Source of the DNA: Trema orientale
Lineage: Eukaryota; Streptophyta; Magnoliopsida; Rosales; Cannabaceae
Direction of reading: 5' to 3'
DNA length: 64,000 nt
NCBI GenBank assembly: GCA_002914845.1
Contig: JXTC01000055.1
Coordinates: 634,162 to 698,161, forward strand
Shown here in pieces: positions 23,917 through 36,600 of this stretch (position 1 is the first letter of the stretch; each line of letters begins with the position of its first letter). A model generated the notes under the pieces. That model was given only the letters and a program-made list of their open reading frames with translations, made no database searches and had not been told where the DNA came from. The translations under genes were made by a program, and so were the position numbers.

Positions 23917-23998
23917 CACATCTCTAAAGTGACCAATTAAGCTAATCCTAATTGACACACATCTCTAAAGTGACCAATTAAGCTAATCCTAATTGACC
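23917..23998. repeat. 41-bp tandem duplication
   Basis: The unit ACACATCTCTAAAGTGACC plus following bases to CTAATTGAC occurs twice in a row with no or almost no change, indicating recent duplication. Confidence 0.8.
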
Positions 23999-24433
23999 AA
24001 TTTTTAAATATATACTTAAGTAGAGTTATTTAAACTGATTTAAGAAAAAAGAAAATCGTTGCCATGAGGCAACCACTCGGAGAGCCGGAGAGGAATGGTT
24101 GACTCACAGCAACCTTGCTTCAGAGTAAGCCCGTGATAGAACAATTGGTTACCATGTCAATTCTGTTAACGACAATTTTAAGAAAAATAAAATTTATTTT
24201 AAAGATTTCTTGATTAATTTCGAGTAACTTATTTAGTTTCGAATTAATTTAAAATTTGAATATAAAATTTTGGAAAAAGATTAAAAGTTTCCATATTTTA
24301 ACAAATTTTCAATTTCAACCATGTTTTCTTAGTAATGCATAATATATCCTTTAAGTTTGCCAAATCCGATCAAAATTGTCCTTTGTATCGGTTTTGTCAA
24401 AATTATGTTATGATGTGACGCGTATTCTTAATC

Positions 24434-26134
24434 GGGATAATATCATTTCATTTGTATAGCCTGAATTTTGATTTTTTGTAAAATTTAATCCTTTATTTTG
24501 GATATTATCAACATTCATTCTCTAACTTCAAAATAGAAACAAATTCATACCGCCCTGCAGTTATAAACCAATTTTGACTGTACGAAACTTTATAATTCCA
24601 TAAATACCCTTTGAAAAATTTAATATACTAATTGAAAAATACAAAAGAAATCTTAAAATAAAAAATAAAATAAAATTTTCAACAAAAAGAAAAAAACACG
24701 ATAATTTGAACATTCAAATAAAAACAAACAACAATAAGTAATGACAGTATAAATATATGAACAACAAAAATCGTGCATTTGAGTACAAATCCTCTCACTC
24801 TTCCTCTGAATTACTACACAACTCATGCTATAGCAGAAAGGTATTATAACGAGTTAGCAGAAAGGTATTATAACGAGTTGTAAAAAAAAAAAAAAAAGGA
24901 AAAAAAAGAAGAAGAGAAGAGAATTGAAGTTGTATAAGGTCGACAAATTTGAAATCAAATTCAGAAATATGTACGGAGACGAGGCTGAAAATCAGAAAAA
25001 GAGTACATAGTTGTTAATTCGTATAAGAAGACTAATATATATTCTATATGGAATTACCAAGTATACATTATTGTTAAACAAAAAAAAAATTCAAAAAGTT
25101 TTAACAAAGTTAAAAAAAATCAAACCAGTTATGAAGAGGGTCTAAATTAGAAGAAAAAAAAACCATATATAAGCTTTAAAATATATATATAATAGCTTTT
25201 TGGGAAGAAAAAGATAGAAATTTGAAAAGGATGCTGAGAAATTTGAAAAGAGATAGATCATTGCCAACAATATTTGAGGAAAAAAAAAAAAGAAAGAAAG
25301 AACAAACAGAGGAGAAAAAGACCTATTATTGTTCAAATGGATAAAGCTATAGCAGTGGTAAAGCCGTAAAGGTATTGCAATTTTACCCCTCTATTATCAC
25401 AAATCCCCTGAATCTAACCAAGCTTTCCCTTAAAAGAAAAAAAAAAAAAATCACAGAACTCACATTTTATTTTCTTCAATTAGAGTCCAATAGAAACCCA
25501 TATGAAAATTTTCTAAGAAAATTCATTTGAAACTAGTTTCGCCCAAAAAGAAAAAAAAGAAACCCCCGAATATACAAAGACTCCAAATTGGATTCAAACT
25601 AGTAATAAAAAAGAAATACATAAGATTTAGAAATCAAAACCCAATATCATTACTAAGATTTGGAAAACAATATCCTAAAAATGATACATCTTCCTAATTT
25701 CCCCACGAGGCCTTTGGTCTCACCAAAATAAGGACCCTCTTCTGGTCCTCCGAAGCCTTTTTACAAACTATATCTTCTCACAAAGTCAGGGGAGGAAGGG
25801 AGAAAGAGAGGACGAAGATGATGGAGGGACAATGATAGAGAAGAATACAGAAGGAGAAGAGGAAAGTGTTTACTCAAAAAAAAAAAAAAAAAGAGGATGA
25901 AAGTGTTTTCATTTTTTGTTTTTTTTTTTCAATTCGTATTCTTTAGAATTTCTAGGATTTAATATATTTTTAAAGGGCATTTGGGTAATATCACTAGTCA
26001 AAATTGTTATCTGAGTTAGAAAGGTATGAATTTGTTAGTATTTTGAAGTTAGAGGGTAAATATTGATAATATCTAAAATGAAAGGTTAAATTCTAAAAAA
26101 ATCAAAATACAGGATATAAAAATGATATTATCCC
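24434..26134. mobile_element. non-autonomous Mutator-like element, 10-bp duplication
   Basis: Terminal inverted repeats of about 115 bp: GGGATAATATCATTT at 24434 onward and its inverse ending at 26134, continuing inward through TTTTGATTTTTT, TTAGATATTATCAA-like and CTCTAACTTCAAAATA blocks. Flanked on both sides by ATTCTTAATC (24424-24433 and 26135-26144). Long terminal repeats with a 9-10 bp duplication fit the Mutator superfamily. The 1.5-kb interior is purine/A-rich and holds no transposase. A 24-bp tandem duplication (AGCAGAAAGGTATTATAACG) lies near 24834-24880. Confidence 0.8.
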
Positions 26135-26144
26135 ATTCTTAATC

Positions 26145-26480
26145 AAATGGTCAAATTATTTCATCAACTCTAATAGCCAAACACGCCAAAACTTTGTTTT
26201 TTTGGCATAATATTTTAATAATAATATATTAGTATTTGACATTCAAGTAGATTTAATAGATTATTTGAGGGCACATAGTTATTTTCATCTAAAAATTTGA
26301 CAAGAAGTCAATGGCCGGAATTTTGACAAAATGGTTAGTTTTGAGTTTTGGTAACAATTTGACGACTATAACCATATACGTTTGACATTCTCAAAGACAC
26401 AAGTCAAAGCTCACATTTTGCTAAAACACAATCGAGATTTTGATAATTTTCCTAATATTTTAACTTAAATGATTATTTCG
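26145..26480. other. intergenic, no gene seen
   Basis: AT-rich spacer between two transposons. Confidence 0.3.
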
Positions 26481-27059
26481 TAAGGGTGTTTATCAGTTCA
26501 AAAATGACGTTTTGGCAAAATTACAACAATCCAACCAAATTTCAGTTTTGAAAATTTCATCCCATCCAATCTAATGTGAGAACATATATTCAATTAACAT
26601 TGGTTTGGATTGGTTAGATCAAATCAATTTGAACTTGTCCTTTTTTTCTTTTTTACTTTTTCTAAAAAATATTTTTTAGCAATTTTATCATGAAAATTTA
26701 TATTAATGAAACCATTTTTAGTCATTTTAGGGCCAATTTAAGTGTTTTTTTGACTTCAAATACAAAAACTAAGAAGTGTGTCAAATCCAAAGATCAAAAA
26801 TAGATTTTCTATTATGGTTGAACGATATAGAATAACAGAAACAAACTTCAAAAGTGAACCAATTATGTGTGTAAATTCTAAGTAACTACTTTATAAAATA
26901 TAATATGATATATATTGGATAGGTGTGGATTGGTTATTTTATAAAACGATTGATTTTTGAACATCATGCCAATTTAATTTAGTTCAGTTATCTAGATTAA
27001 ATAGATTAGATTGGATTAAATATTCGATTTAATTGGTTATAATCAATTTTTGAACCCTA
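26481..27059. mobile_element. hAT-like MITE with near-perfect 8-bp duplication
   Basis: Left end TAAGGGTGTTTATCAGTTC followed by AAAAATG; right end CAATTTTTGAACCCTA, which is its inverse in outline. Flanks TTATTTCG (26473-26480) and TCATTTCG (27060-27067) match at 7 of 8 bases. Interior has paired TTGGATTGGTTAGATC-like motifs in both orientations. Non-coding. Confidence 0.6.
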
Positions 27060-27067
27060 TCATTTCG

Positions 27068-28253
27068 TTAGAAATTCAACTACCAATAACAAATAGAACT
27101 CATTTGCAGGGTGAAGCTACATGGGATTCAGATGGGACAATGCTTCATAACTTTTTTTTATTGTAAATAGCGTGTAAGTTTTTTTTTTTTTTTTTTCAAA
27201 ATTAGTATTTGTCTCATTTAAATTTACCATTTGTCTCCTTAAATTTGTAAAATTTAAGTATGCCTAACGAGTTTTGAATTATGCCTTCCTACAATTTTTT
27301 GCCTTATCTGGATTAAATTTCCGGTTTCGTCATGCTCGTTTGCCACACTTTTAACTTTAGAGTTCAGATACCTCATTGTCTTTTTTTTTTTTTTTTTTTT
27401 GCGTTGTCCATATTGCTAATTTAGGAAAATTTCTACCTAAAAAAAATATGAAAAATTCAAGGCAAACATTCCAAAATCTTTTGCCAGCCATAATTAACGG
27501 ATGTTTCACATGTTTGACAATTTTGATATTTTTCTTTAGAAAATTACACTAACATAAACACGCTCATTGCCGTCAAAACGTTATGGACCATGCCATTTAC
27601 CGGAAAAAAAAAATAGCACAACCTTATTTAGTAAAATATTAATTGATATTATACCGTATGAATTATATTCTACAGACGGGAATCTCAATTTTCTTTATTT
27701 CTATTATTTTTTTATGCTGTTGGTTGGGTGATGGTATGCATTATTCATTTGTTTTATTAGGCGGATAGGATGAATATGTGGGCCGTGATACCAATACATG
27801 AGCATGGGCTTCCAGGTCTAAGACTACGAAATCTGTGAAGCAGCCTTAAACCAAATAATATAATAAATAAACAAATTAAAAATATACTTGGACCATATCC
27901 AGTTCACTGGCGGAAGGCAGAAGCAGCCAGGTGGAATGATTGACGCAGAAGACGCACCATAGGTCCACTCTCCATGCAACACGTATAAAATATCAGCCGT
28001 TAGATTCAGAAGATACTCAACCATGTTTTTTTGTTAGTTCCATCAGTGGGCTCTTAATTCAAGGCAGACAAACGCGTTAGCAACACCCTAACTTTCTCCC
28101 CAAATAATGGCACCCTAAGCGAACGAGTCATCAACAACCTAATCTCCACGCTCCGCACTTTCTTAGCTCCGTCTTCTTCTTCTTTTTACTTCTCTCTCAT
28201 TGGTCGTACCCGAGTCTTTCTCGGCCGCATCGGTCAATCTCGAATCGGAAGCC
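27068..28253. other. intergenic DNA and 5' region of the RING gene
   Basis: Several T runs (27180-27197, 27380-27400) and no gene. The last 150 bases are pyrimidine-rich and probably include the 5' leader of the gene at 28254. Confidence 0.35.
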
Positions 28254-29318
28254 ATGGCCGAAACCCCGTCCCAGCCACCACCACGATCCGGTTCGGACTC
28301 GGATCCATTGCAGTACTGGTGTTATCAATGCGATAAACGAGTCTCGATCGAAACCCCAGCTAATCTCCCTGACGTAATCTGCTACGAATGCAAGAGCGGC
28401 TTCGTCGAATCGATCCCGGCCCCGGCGCATCCGACGTCGGAGATTTCACCGGGGTTTCCCGACCCGGTCGACGATCCGAACTTCGGGTTCCAATTCCTCC
28501 AGGTGCTTCAGCTAATCGCCCAAGCGGCGAGTGACGGGGACGCGCCACCGCCTCCTCCGCCTCAGAATCCGCCGGGGGACGACTTCCTTAGGATCGAGCT
28601 CGATGGGTGGGATAACGATGAAGACGAGGAGGAGGAGGAGGAGGAGGCGAATGAGGTCGAGTCTCGAAACGGAGGAGAGGAGGAGAATGGAGAGGATCGA
28701 GTGAGAGGAACAGAGACGGACGAAGAGAATCATGACCAGCAAGAGAGGGAGGAGGAGCTACGGCGAAGGCGTCGCGATGTGCTCCGGCTCCGGATCCGGG
28801 ACTTCGTGACCCGAGGGAGGAGCGGGAGAAACCGGATCCTCGATTGGGCTGAGATCTTGATGGGGTTAGACGATAACTCAATCGAACTCCGGCTCGAAAT
28901 GCCGGAATCGGACCGGTATATCGGCAACCCAGAAGATTACGTGGACGCAACGGGGTACGAGGCGTTGCTTCAGACTCTAGCGGAGAGCGACGGCGCTGGA
29001 AGAAGAGGAGCTCCGCCGGCGTCCAAGTCGGCCGTGATGGAGTTGCCGACGGTAGTGGTTGGGACGGGGGACGAGGCCTTGGTCTGCGCCATATGCAAGG
29101 ATACGGTCAATGTTGGTGAAATGGCCAAGAGATTGCCTTGTGGGCATAGGTACCATGGAGATTGCATTGTTCCGTGGCTGGGTTCGAGGAACTCTTGCCC
29201 CGTTTGTAGGTTCGAGCTGCCCACGGATGACCCGGATTACGAGGCGCAGAGGAAGAATAAAGGGGTAAGCTCATTTGCCGGAGCTTCAGGCTCCAGCGGA
29301 GGAGGTAATTCTGTTTAA
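28254..29318 (+). CDS. RING-H2 E3 ubiquitin ligase with N-terminal zinc ribbon, CIP8-like
   Basis: Intronless, 354 residues, stop TAA at 29316. The ATG at 28254 (context GCCATGGCC) starts MAETPSQPPP; the open frame runs further upstream but without an ATG. Residues 21-46 form a zinc ribbon (WCYQC, then CYEC), the N-terminal domain of this plant group. An acidic, Glu-rich low-complexity stretch and an Arg-rich block (LRRRRRDVLRLR) fill the middle, then ILDWAEILMGLDDNSIELR and the GNPEDYVDATGYEALLQTL segment typical of CIP8/RING1-like proteins. The C3H2C3 RING is at 278-318 (CAICK, LPCGHRYHGDC, CPVC), with the Trp of VPWL for E2 contact. Expected role: ubiquitin transfer to target proteins. CIP8 itself interacts with COP1 in light signalling, but this copy could belong to a close paralogue. 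Upstream half is very GC-rich compared with flanks. Confidence 0.92.
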   Translation: MAETPSQPPPRSGSDSDPLQYWCYQCDKRVSIETPANLPDVICYECKSGFVESIPAPAHPTSEISPGFPDPVDDPNFGFQFLQVLQLIAQAASDGDAPPPPPPQNPPGDDFLRIELDGWDNDEDEEEEEEEANEVESRNGGEEENGEDRVRGTETDEENHDQQEREEELRRRRRDVLRLRIRDFVTRGRSGRNRILDWAEILMGLDDNSIELRLEMPESDRYIGNPEDYVDATGYEALLQTLAESDGAGRRGAPPASKSAVMELPTVVVGTGDEALVCAICKDTVNVGEMAKRLPCGHRYHGDCIVPWLGSRNSCPVCRFELPTDDPDYEAQRKNKGVSSFAGASGSSGGGNSV

Positions 29319-30699
29319 TTGCTATGCTTAAACTATGCGAATCCTTTTTTTTTTTTTTTTTTTTTTTAAATATCTCCCCTCCATTGTAATGTAATTTAAT
29401 CTATGCATTTTTTTCCCTGGTTTACTAGTAGTTTTTAGACGAAGACATGGAAGAAAATGAGATGATTCCATTTTCCTTTGAATGTAAATAATAATATTCA
29501 CTCTTTCACTCAATTTGGTGGTGTTGGTGGTGGTGTTTCTATAAACCATTCCGTTGTCTTTGAAATCCTATGGTACAGTTGGACTAGGACTGTAATTTTC
29601 ACTCAAACGAAGACAGTGACTTGCAATGTTTAATAAATATGTTGAGGATTTTACATTCTGACTTTACGGTTTTTTGTGTTTCACAGCTTCTATCTTTATT
29701 TGTGCTACCATCTATTTCTCTTCATTATTCATATTAGCACTATGGAGTCTCAGTTTAATTGATTAGCGGTTCAACTGCTTGATTATTTATTTGATTCTTA
29801 TTTCCTCTGAAATGTTGTTGTTGTTTATGTTTCTACAAATGAAACTGCGAAGTTGGAGTTTTCTCACACTTGAATCTAAGAATATTACGCACCTAAATTT
29901 AAGTCTGTCACTTCTGTAGCTGTAAAATTGTGTCATTATTTCTCAATTGTCAAGAGCATGAGCAATCTCGGAGCCTTTAAGGTTGACATTGTCAATTGGG
30001 ATCATATACAGGTCTTTTGTTTTGATGGAGATATCATCTAGATCTGTTACTTCATGTCAGTTATCTTTATCCGTCTGTTATTATATTTATCTTCTTTATA
30101 GAAAGGGTTTGTTTTACAATGGCTGCATTTCGCCTCCTTCCTCTCATCTTCTTACAATGTGTTAATGTATGCAATTTTTGTTTTTTGAATTGATGAATAA
30201 TCCATGACACGTTCGCGGTGGTGAATTTTGCCCAGTTTAATTAGTAGTCGTGACTTATTTAGCGTGGGGGAAGCCATGACTTTCAGACCTCCGATTCGAC
30301 TTATTTTCTTTTTGGACTGAAGTTAAAAAAAAAAAAAGGAAAATACTTGCTTATAAAGGGAACCTAAAATGTTACATCGTGTCAAGTAAAAAGAAAACAA
30401 ACTCATATACATTACATTGTGTGAGGATGAATTGTGTACTGCAGGAAACTACACCCGTAACATGTGGTTTGGGCCTTAAATCTTGACAAACCGGGCTAAA
30501 CAAATAACTTAGCCCATTTGCTTTACAAATCAGACATTTTTCTTAGGAAATTAAACTGAAATATGAGCTAAATTATTTTTATAGACTATTTTTCAGAATG
30601 AATCTTTTAGGTGTGTAGAGTCTTAATAGTTCTCTATTTATGAAATTTGTTAACTTCTTATAACGGTAAAGCGCCAAAAGTTATGTTTTACTTTTAGGT
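29319..30699. other. 3' flank of RING gene and intergenic DNA
   Basis: Begins with the likely 3' untranslated region, including a 24-base T run at 29344-29367. No further gene recognised. Confidence 0.35.
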
Positions 30700-31292
30700 T
30701 TTGTTTGGTAGGAATGATTGTGGAAGGATAGAAATAGTGGAAGCAGAGTATTAGAAGGAGAGGTAAGAGGTGGAGGGGTGATAGCTTTCTCTCGGTCTAC
30801 CAAATTATGGAGTTAGCTCCTTTGAAGGATGAGAGGGTGGAATGAAAAATTGAAATGGCATAATTACTCTCAAAATTTTTTGCAATATATTCTACAAGAC
30901 TACAACAGGTAACGTAGTAGTTTTGCAATTAAATCTTGAGTAATGCTAGGGACATTTATACCAAAAATTTACATTACATGAGGTGAAATTAATTTCAATT
31001 ACTTATTTTTTGAAAGTGGGACCATACTTTTTAAAGTTATGTGGTTAAAAATGATATCACATCATTAGTATAAAATTTTGGTGTAAGATTTTGATGTGTC
31101 AATCTTTACTCTTAAATCTTTATCTATCTTTTCAGCTCTCATTCTAATACCAAATAAAGTATCCAAAATATTATTTTCACTCCTTCCTAATTTACCAAAG
31201 AGCATGGGAGAGAGTTATTATCATCTTTCATCCCTTATTTCTATTTCATCCATCTTTCCTACTTCTCTCTTTCCTACCAAACATAGTGTGGA
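30700..31292. mobile_element. Tourist-like MITE with another MITE nested inside
   Basis: Ends TTTTGTTTGGTAGGAATG (left) and CTTTCCTACCAAACATAG (right) are inverted copies of the kind also seen at 46866-47316. A smaller inverted-repeat unit at about 30944-31095 (TTTATACCAAAAATTTACA and its inverse AAATTTTGGTGTAAG) sits inside. Target duplication not clear. Confidence 0.45.
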
Positions 31293-31504
31293 GTTATGTT
31301 ATCTTGTTTCTTACTTTTCTAAGGGGGAAAAAAGAATCATTCACTTGACTTGACAATAAATTATCTACTTTGTGGAGCCAAGTGATCAAGATTATAGTAG
31401 TAATTAGCACGATATGCACGATAAGCCTCAAAAGAATATTGTTTTTTTTTTTTTTTTAACATCTTTTGATGGTAAAGCCGCAAAAACTGTGTTTTACTTT
31501 TGGG

Positions 31505-31739
31505 CATGTTTATTAATCTATAATGAAAAGAAAGAGAATGAGAAAATAAATGGGAATAGATTTAAAGAAAAATGATAAAGAATCAAAAATTGAGTCATCC
31601 TTTAAAAAATTAACTGATTATATGAAGGATTCCTCAAAACGGTGTGTTCCAAATAGATAAGTAAACACATGAATGGAAGGGAAATAGAATCATTTTTCTA
31701 GTTTTCATTTCTTTTATGGTCTATTAAGGATTAGTAAAC
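31505..31739. mobile_element. Tourist-like MITE
   Basis: GGCATGTTTATTAATC near the left and GGATTAGTAAACATGATC at the right are inverted copies; purine-rich left arm and pyrimidine-rich right arm pair further in. No clear target duplication. Confidence 0.4.
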
Positions 31740-31809
31740 ATGATCTTAAGCTTTAAAAAATACAAGTAATAGTCCCTATATTAATAAAATATTTTAAGTT
31801 AGTTGTGGT

Positions 31810-32106
31810 TAGAGGTGGAAAAATTGGCGGACCGGGCCGACTTGCAAAAAAAAAAAAAAAGAGGCCCGTTGGCCCGCCAGGCTTATTGGCGGCGAAGGCC
31901 GGGCCCGTGCTTGGCCCTTTATTTTCACAACAATGGCCCAGAATTCTGGGCCCTAAAAAAAATTTACAACAACAAAGGGCCCAGAATGGGCCCTAAAAAA
32001 ATAGGTTGACCCAGCCCGCTGGTCCGAGATTTCCAAGCCCAGCCCAGAGGCTACGGTAACATGACGTGGGTCGGCCCGTTAGATCTGACCCGAATTGCCA
32101 CCTCTA
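31810..32106. mobile_element. 297-bp hAT-like MITE
   Basis: TAGAGGTGG...CCACCTCTA ends, with GGGCCGAC/GTCGGCCC motifs just inside both ends. Flanks GTTGTGGT (31802-31809) and GTCGTGGT (32107-32114) match at 7 of 8 bases. GC-rich GGGCCC/GGCCCG repeats fill the interior. No coding capacity. Confidence 0.75.
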
Positions 32107-32439
32107 GTCGTGGTTATTAATTTCCCTTAAACAAAATGATTTGGTAGTCATTTAATACAATAAGTAATTGTTGGCTTCGACATTTTCAACAAATATAATT
32201 TATCTTCTCATAATCCACGTGTTAGTTAGATGGTTACCGTTTTCTCCTTAAAGAAAACAATTGAATTTTTGTTCTACGAACTACCACTTTGGACGTAAGA
32301 TTAATGAAATTATTTAACCATACTTATGAAAAATTATAAAAAACCTATTCTAAAGGTTAGTATTGACTTTTTGGTGGTAAAAGTTGTAGATTTAAGTAAA
32401 AGATAAACTGCAAAAAAATATCCTCATATTTGGTGTTCG

Positions 32440-32725
32440 CAATTAAAATCCTAAAGTTTAGACTCTGTAAAATAATAATTTGAGATTAAGAATTTTTGAA
32501 AATTAATACTATGAATTAACTTTTTGAATAACTTTAATTGATAAAAGATAATAATATCCTCAAAATTAAGAAGAATAATAAGGATTAATCTAGTTTTAGT
32601 GGATGATATTATTATTTTTTTGTTACTGAAATTAGTCAAAAAGTCATTATAGGTATTAATTTTTAGAAATTCTTAATCTCATGATATTATTTTGTAAAGT
32701 CCAAATTTCAGGATTTAAATTATAA
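32440..32725. repeat. AT-rich fold-back element
   Basis: Arms of about 80 bases (AAATCCTAAAGTTTAGACT, GAGATTAAGAATTTTTGAAAA, and their inverses at 32640-32720) make a long imperfect hairpin. Non-coding MITE-like unit. Confidence 0.5.
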
Positions 32726-33610
32726 AACACTCAAATTTCATAATTTTTTTTTCAGTTCACCTTTTAAGTAAAAACAAATAAAGTTGTAAAAGATAACTAG
32801 TATCCTAACAAAATTGGTATTGAATATAAGTTATTATAACAAAATGATTGAATTTTTAGTTCATTTTAGATAAATATTTGTCTTTTAAATGCTATAGCAA
32901 AATGTCTGATAGTGCATATATTAAGTATAAAATATAAATATGGTGCACATAATAAAAAAATTAATATATTTAGTACATAAACTAAAACTGATATATAAGA
33001 AAGATTTCACAAATTATGTAATTATTGCATTAATGGTCATTTTATCGATGGACTACCATGAATTATATAATTATTGTATTAACAGTCTTTTATCATAAAT
33101 TAATAGTTTTTTTTTCTATTATTTTTTAATAAAAAAAATTATGATTGGACGCTGTTTGCAATTGTAGTCATAGTCACGTTCGGGCCATAATTACTAATTG
33201 TGTACTTTTTACATGATTTTTTTCCATTAAAAATTTAAGAATTTGTGACAAAAACGTCATTATAGCAACAATTACATAGTACATAGTAGTTTATTGAAAA
33301 TTCGGAGTGTGGTTATTTGCCATAATTACTAAAACTGTTAGCTTTGTTAATGACTAATTTGTAACAAAAAATCAACTTTTTATTGGAAGCAGAAAAATTT
33401 AAATTTTTTGACAAAAGGGCTTATATTTACCATATAATTTACAAATTCAAGGAATAATTGACTTTTTTAGGTCTACTTTTGATATTTCATACTGTCATGC
33501 GTTGAATCCGTTGATAGTTAAGCCGCTATACCATCTAAAACCCTCCTCCGAAAACCCTCCGTCTCGTGTCGCAACACAACGCAGGCCTCTCTACAGGTTT
33601 CTTCCTTCCT
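32726..33610. other. intergenic DNA upstream of RH28 gene
   Basis: AT-rich, no gene. The last 100 bases (CTCCTCCGAAAACCCTCC) become GC-richer and probably hold the RH28 start site and short 5' leader. Confidence 0.35.
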
Positions 33611-36600
33611 ATGGCTCCAAGCTTCGTATTCGAACCCCCCAGCGATGAAGAAATCGAACTTTCGGAGGCCGAGGACGAAGACCAAGTAGATGATGAAGAA
33701 GAACAACCAGAAGAAGGAAGATCAAAGACCTCGAATCGCCATTCTCAGTCTCCATGGGACTTCGCTTCATTTTCCGAGTCAGTCGCTGAAGAACACGCCC
33801 GTAGAAGCACCACTTCCGTCGATTTCAAGATCTCCAAAGCTCTACAGCAACAGCGTTCCGTCCCCGATTCTAACCCCGCCGCCGGCGACGGGGAGGAGGA
33901 CGAGGAGGAGAACGATAGCTCTGAATCGGAACCAGACAGACAAGTAGCAATTTCTCTCCTATTATTTTCCCCTCAAAATTCTTGGAATCCATTGAGTTAA
34001 GAGAAAAATCTTTTGTGGTTTTTGATTATCTGTAGGAAGATTATCGGCCGGAAGAGGAAGAAGATGATGCTGCTACCAATGCCGTTGACATCAAGTCGTT
34101 TTTTGCCCCTTCTGATGGAGCGTCGTTCCATGCCAATTCATTCATGGAGCTCAATTTGTCGCGTCCTCTGCTTCGGGCATGCGAGGCCTTGGGCTACGCC
34201 AAACCCACGCCCATTCAGGTTTCTCTTCTGCTCAATCTGTTTGTTATGCTTCTTAACTTGTTATTTCTTTTTAGGGTTTCAATTTACGTTTTAGGGTTTC
34301 TGTATGTAGGCGGCGTGTATACCTTTAGCATTGACTGGGCGTGATATTTGTGGGAGTGCCATTACTGGTTCTGGAAAGGTAAATCCTGTTTGTGAATGAC
34401 GAGTATGTTAGTGATATGATTGAACGTTCTGGTGCATATGATATTCTTTTGTTGTCTTCAGACTGCTGCTTTTTCATTACCTACATTGGAGAGATTACTA
34501 TTTCGGCCCAAACGCATGCCAGCAATTAGGGTTCTTATCCTCACCCCCACCAGAGAGTTGGCCGTCCAGTAAGTTTCTTATCTATAATGTCTTGGGTTTT
34601 AATATATTTGGAGACTGGAACATGTATGTACCCATTTGAATACGTATTTTATGTCTATTATCTTTCTCCAATTTGCTAACGAAATCTGGAAACTTTTGTG
34701 CTTTGTTTACTTTATGTTCTCATTTTTCTTTTGTAATTGTTATCATTTCTTTATTGTGTCCTGATGTTTTGCCAAACGAGGTTTTGAAAACATTTGATTG
34801 CTTCTATAGTTGTGTTAGTGTAGTTTACTACTTTGTTTAGAATTTTCAGTTCTTTCATTCTGAGAGAAAATACCACTTTCATTTTCTGATATTATTGGAC
34901 ATATGCCAAGGCTATTGCTTCGTGGCCGCTATTCTCTAGTAACTGGAAAATTAAATGCAAAAGTTTATTTTTGTTTATTTATGCATTTAGCTTTTCCACA
35001 TTTTATTGTGGGTTTACATATGAAGAGCATATATCTGCCCATGTAGCGTGTGTACCTCTATTCAGTTGTTATAAGATGATTTAGCATGTGAACATATCTA
35101 TGGTATTAGAACTAAGACGTTCATTTAGAGTATACATAATGTAGTTTTATTTAAGGGTTTTGAGCTTTTCTCCTTTGATGTCCTATGGCGCTGCACCTTC
35201 CTTTTACACTTGTGGAAGACTGTTCTTTGTAGTTTGTGGAATACTTTTTCTGTATTTGATATCCATTATTTTTTTGGTTCTAATTCTTAGTGGTATACGT
35301 ATTTGAAATCGCATCTCAGGGTCAATAGCATGATTGAGAAACTTGCGCAGTTTACAGATATCAGATGTTGCCTGATTGTCGGAGGACTTTCAACAAAGGT
35401 TTGGTTTAATTGTGTTTCCTTAGTGGCTTAAATTTTTTCAATGATTGGTACAGTAGGGGACTGGGTTTGTGATGCATCTTGTTCATGTGTACCTGAGAAT
35501 GGATTGGACTTTTCTTTTTTTTTTGGCTAATCAAAGCATAAAATTTTCTCATAATCAAATTATGTTCGGGTTAAGATGTTTACTTTTTCCTTGTTTTTGT
35601 TATCGAGAACATTGGACATTGCATTTTTGCCTGTTTTTCATCAGGTACAAGAGGCAGCCTTGAGATCAATGCCGGATATTGTTGTGGCTACTCCAGGTCG
35701 TATGATTGATCATTTACGCAATTCTATGTCGGTGGATTTGGAAGATCTTGCGGTTCTTATTCTTGATGAGGCAGATCGTCTTTTGGAGCTTGGATTTAGT
35801 GCTGAAATTCATGAGCTGGTATTTTCTGTCTCTTGTTGCTTTAAGCCATGTGAATAAATTGTTTCTGTTTCTGCCCCCTGCTCTCCCAACCAAACACTCA
35901 CAAAACCTATGAGAGGGAATTATGATTTCCTTTTGGACCCTTTTTTTTTTTTTTTTCGTGACTCAAACTTATTAATTTGGCAGGTTAGGCTGTGTCCCAA
36001 AAGGAGACAGACCATGCTTTTTTCAGCAACAATGACTGAAGAAGTTGATGAGCTTGTCAAGCTTTCTCTGAATAAACCCTTGCGTCTCTCTGCCGACCCA
36101 TCCACAAAACGGCCAGCAACACTTACAGAGGAGTAATTTTTGTTTGCTTATAATTGTTTACCAGTTTTTTTGACTATTGTGATACTAGTAATGCTTAACA
36201 CAAATTTAATAGCTTCTCCTTGACATTTAAGCATAATCTTTTGTGTCCGAAGTTTTATGAATATTCTTTTGCAGGGTAGTTCGGATACGACGAATGCGTG
36301 AAGTAAACCAAGAAGCAGTTCTTCTTGCTCTCTGCTCAAAGACATTTACATCCAAAGTTATCATCTTCAGGTTTAATGGGTTACTTTAGAAAGTTGTTTT
36401 ATTCGTGAGTTGATTGACTTTTAGGTTTCCTTACCATTTATTGATTGTTTTTTTAAGCTTATGTGTTCATTTCTGATGGCAGTGGAACAAAACAGGCTGC
36501 ACATAGATTGAAGATTTTGTTTGGTTTGGCTGGCTTAAAAGCTGCTGAGCTTCATGGTAATCTTACTCAAGTCCAGCGCCTTGATGTGAGTACATCCTGT

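Noticed and set aside
28200-28253. N-terminal extension of the RING protein (VVPESFSAAS...)
   Set aside because: The frame is open but starts at TTG; the first ATG is at 28254 and gives the expected N-terminus for the family.
33566-33610. N-terminal extension of the RH28 protein
   Set aside because: Upstream frame begins with GTG and lacks an ATG; the ATG at 33611 is used.
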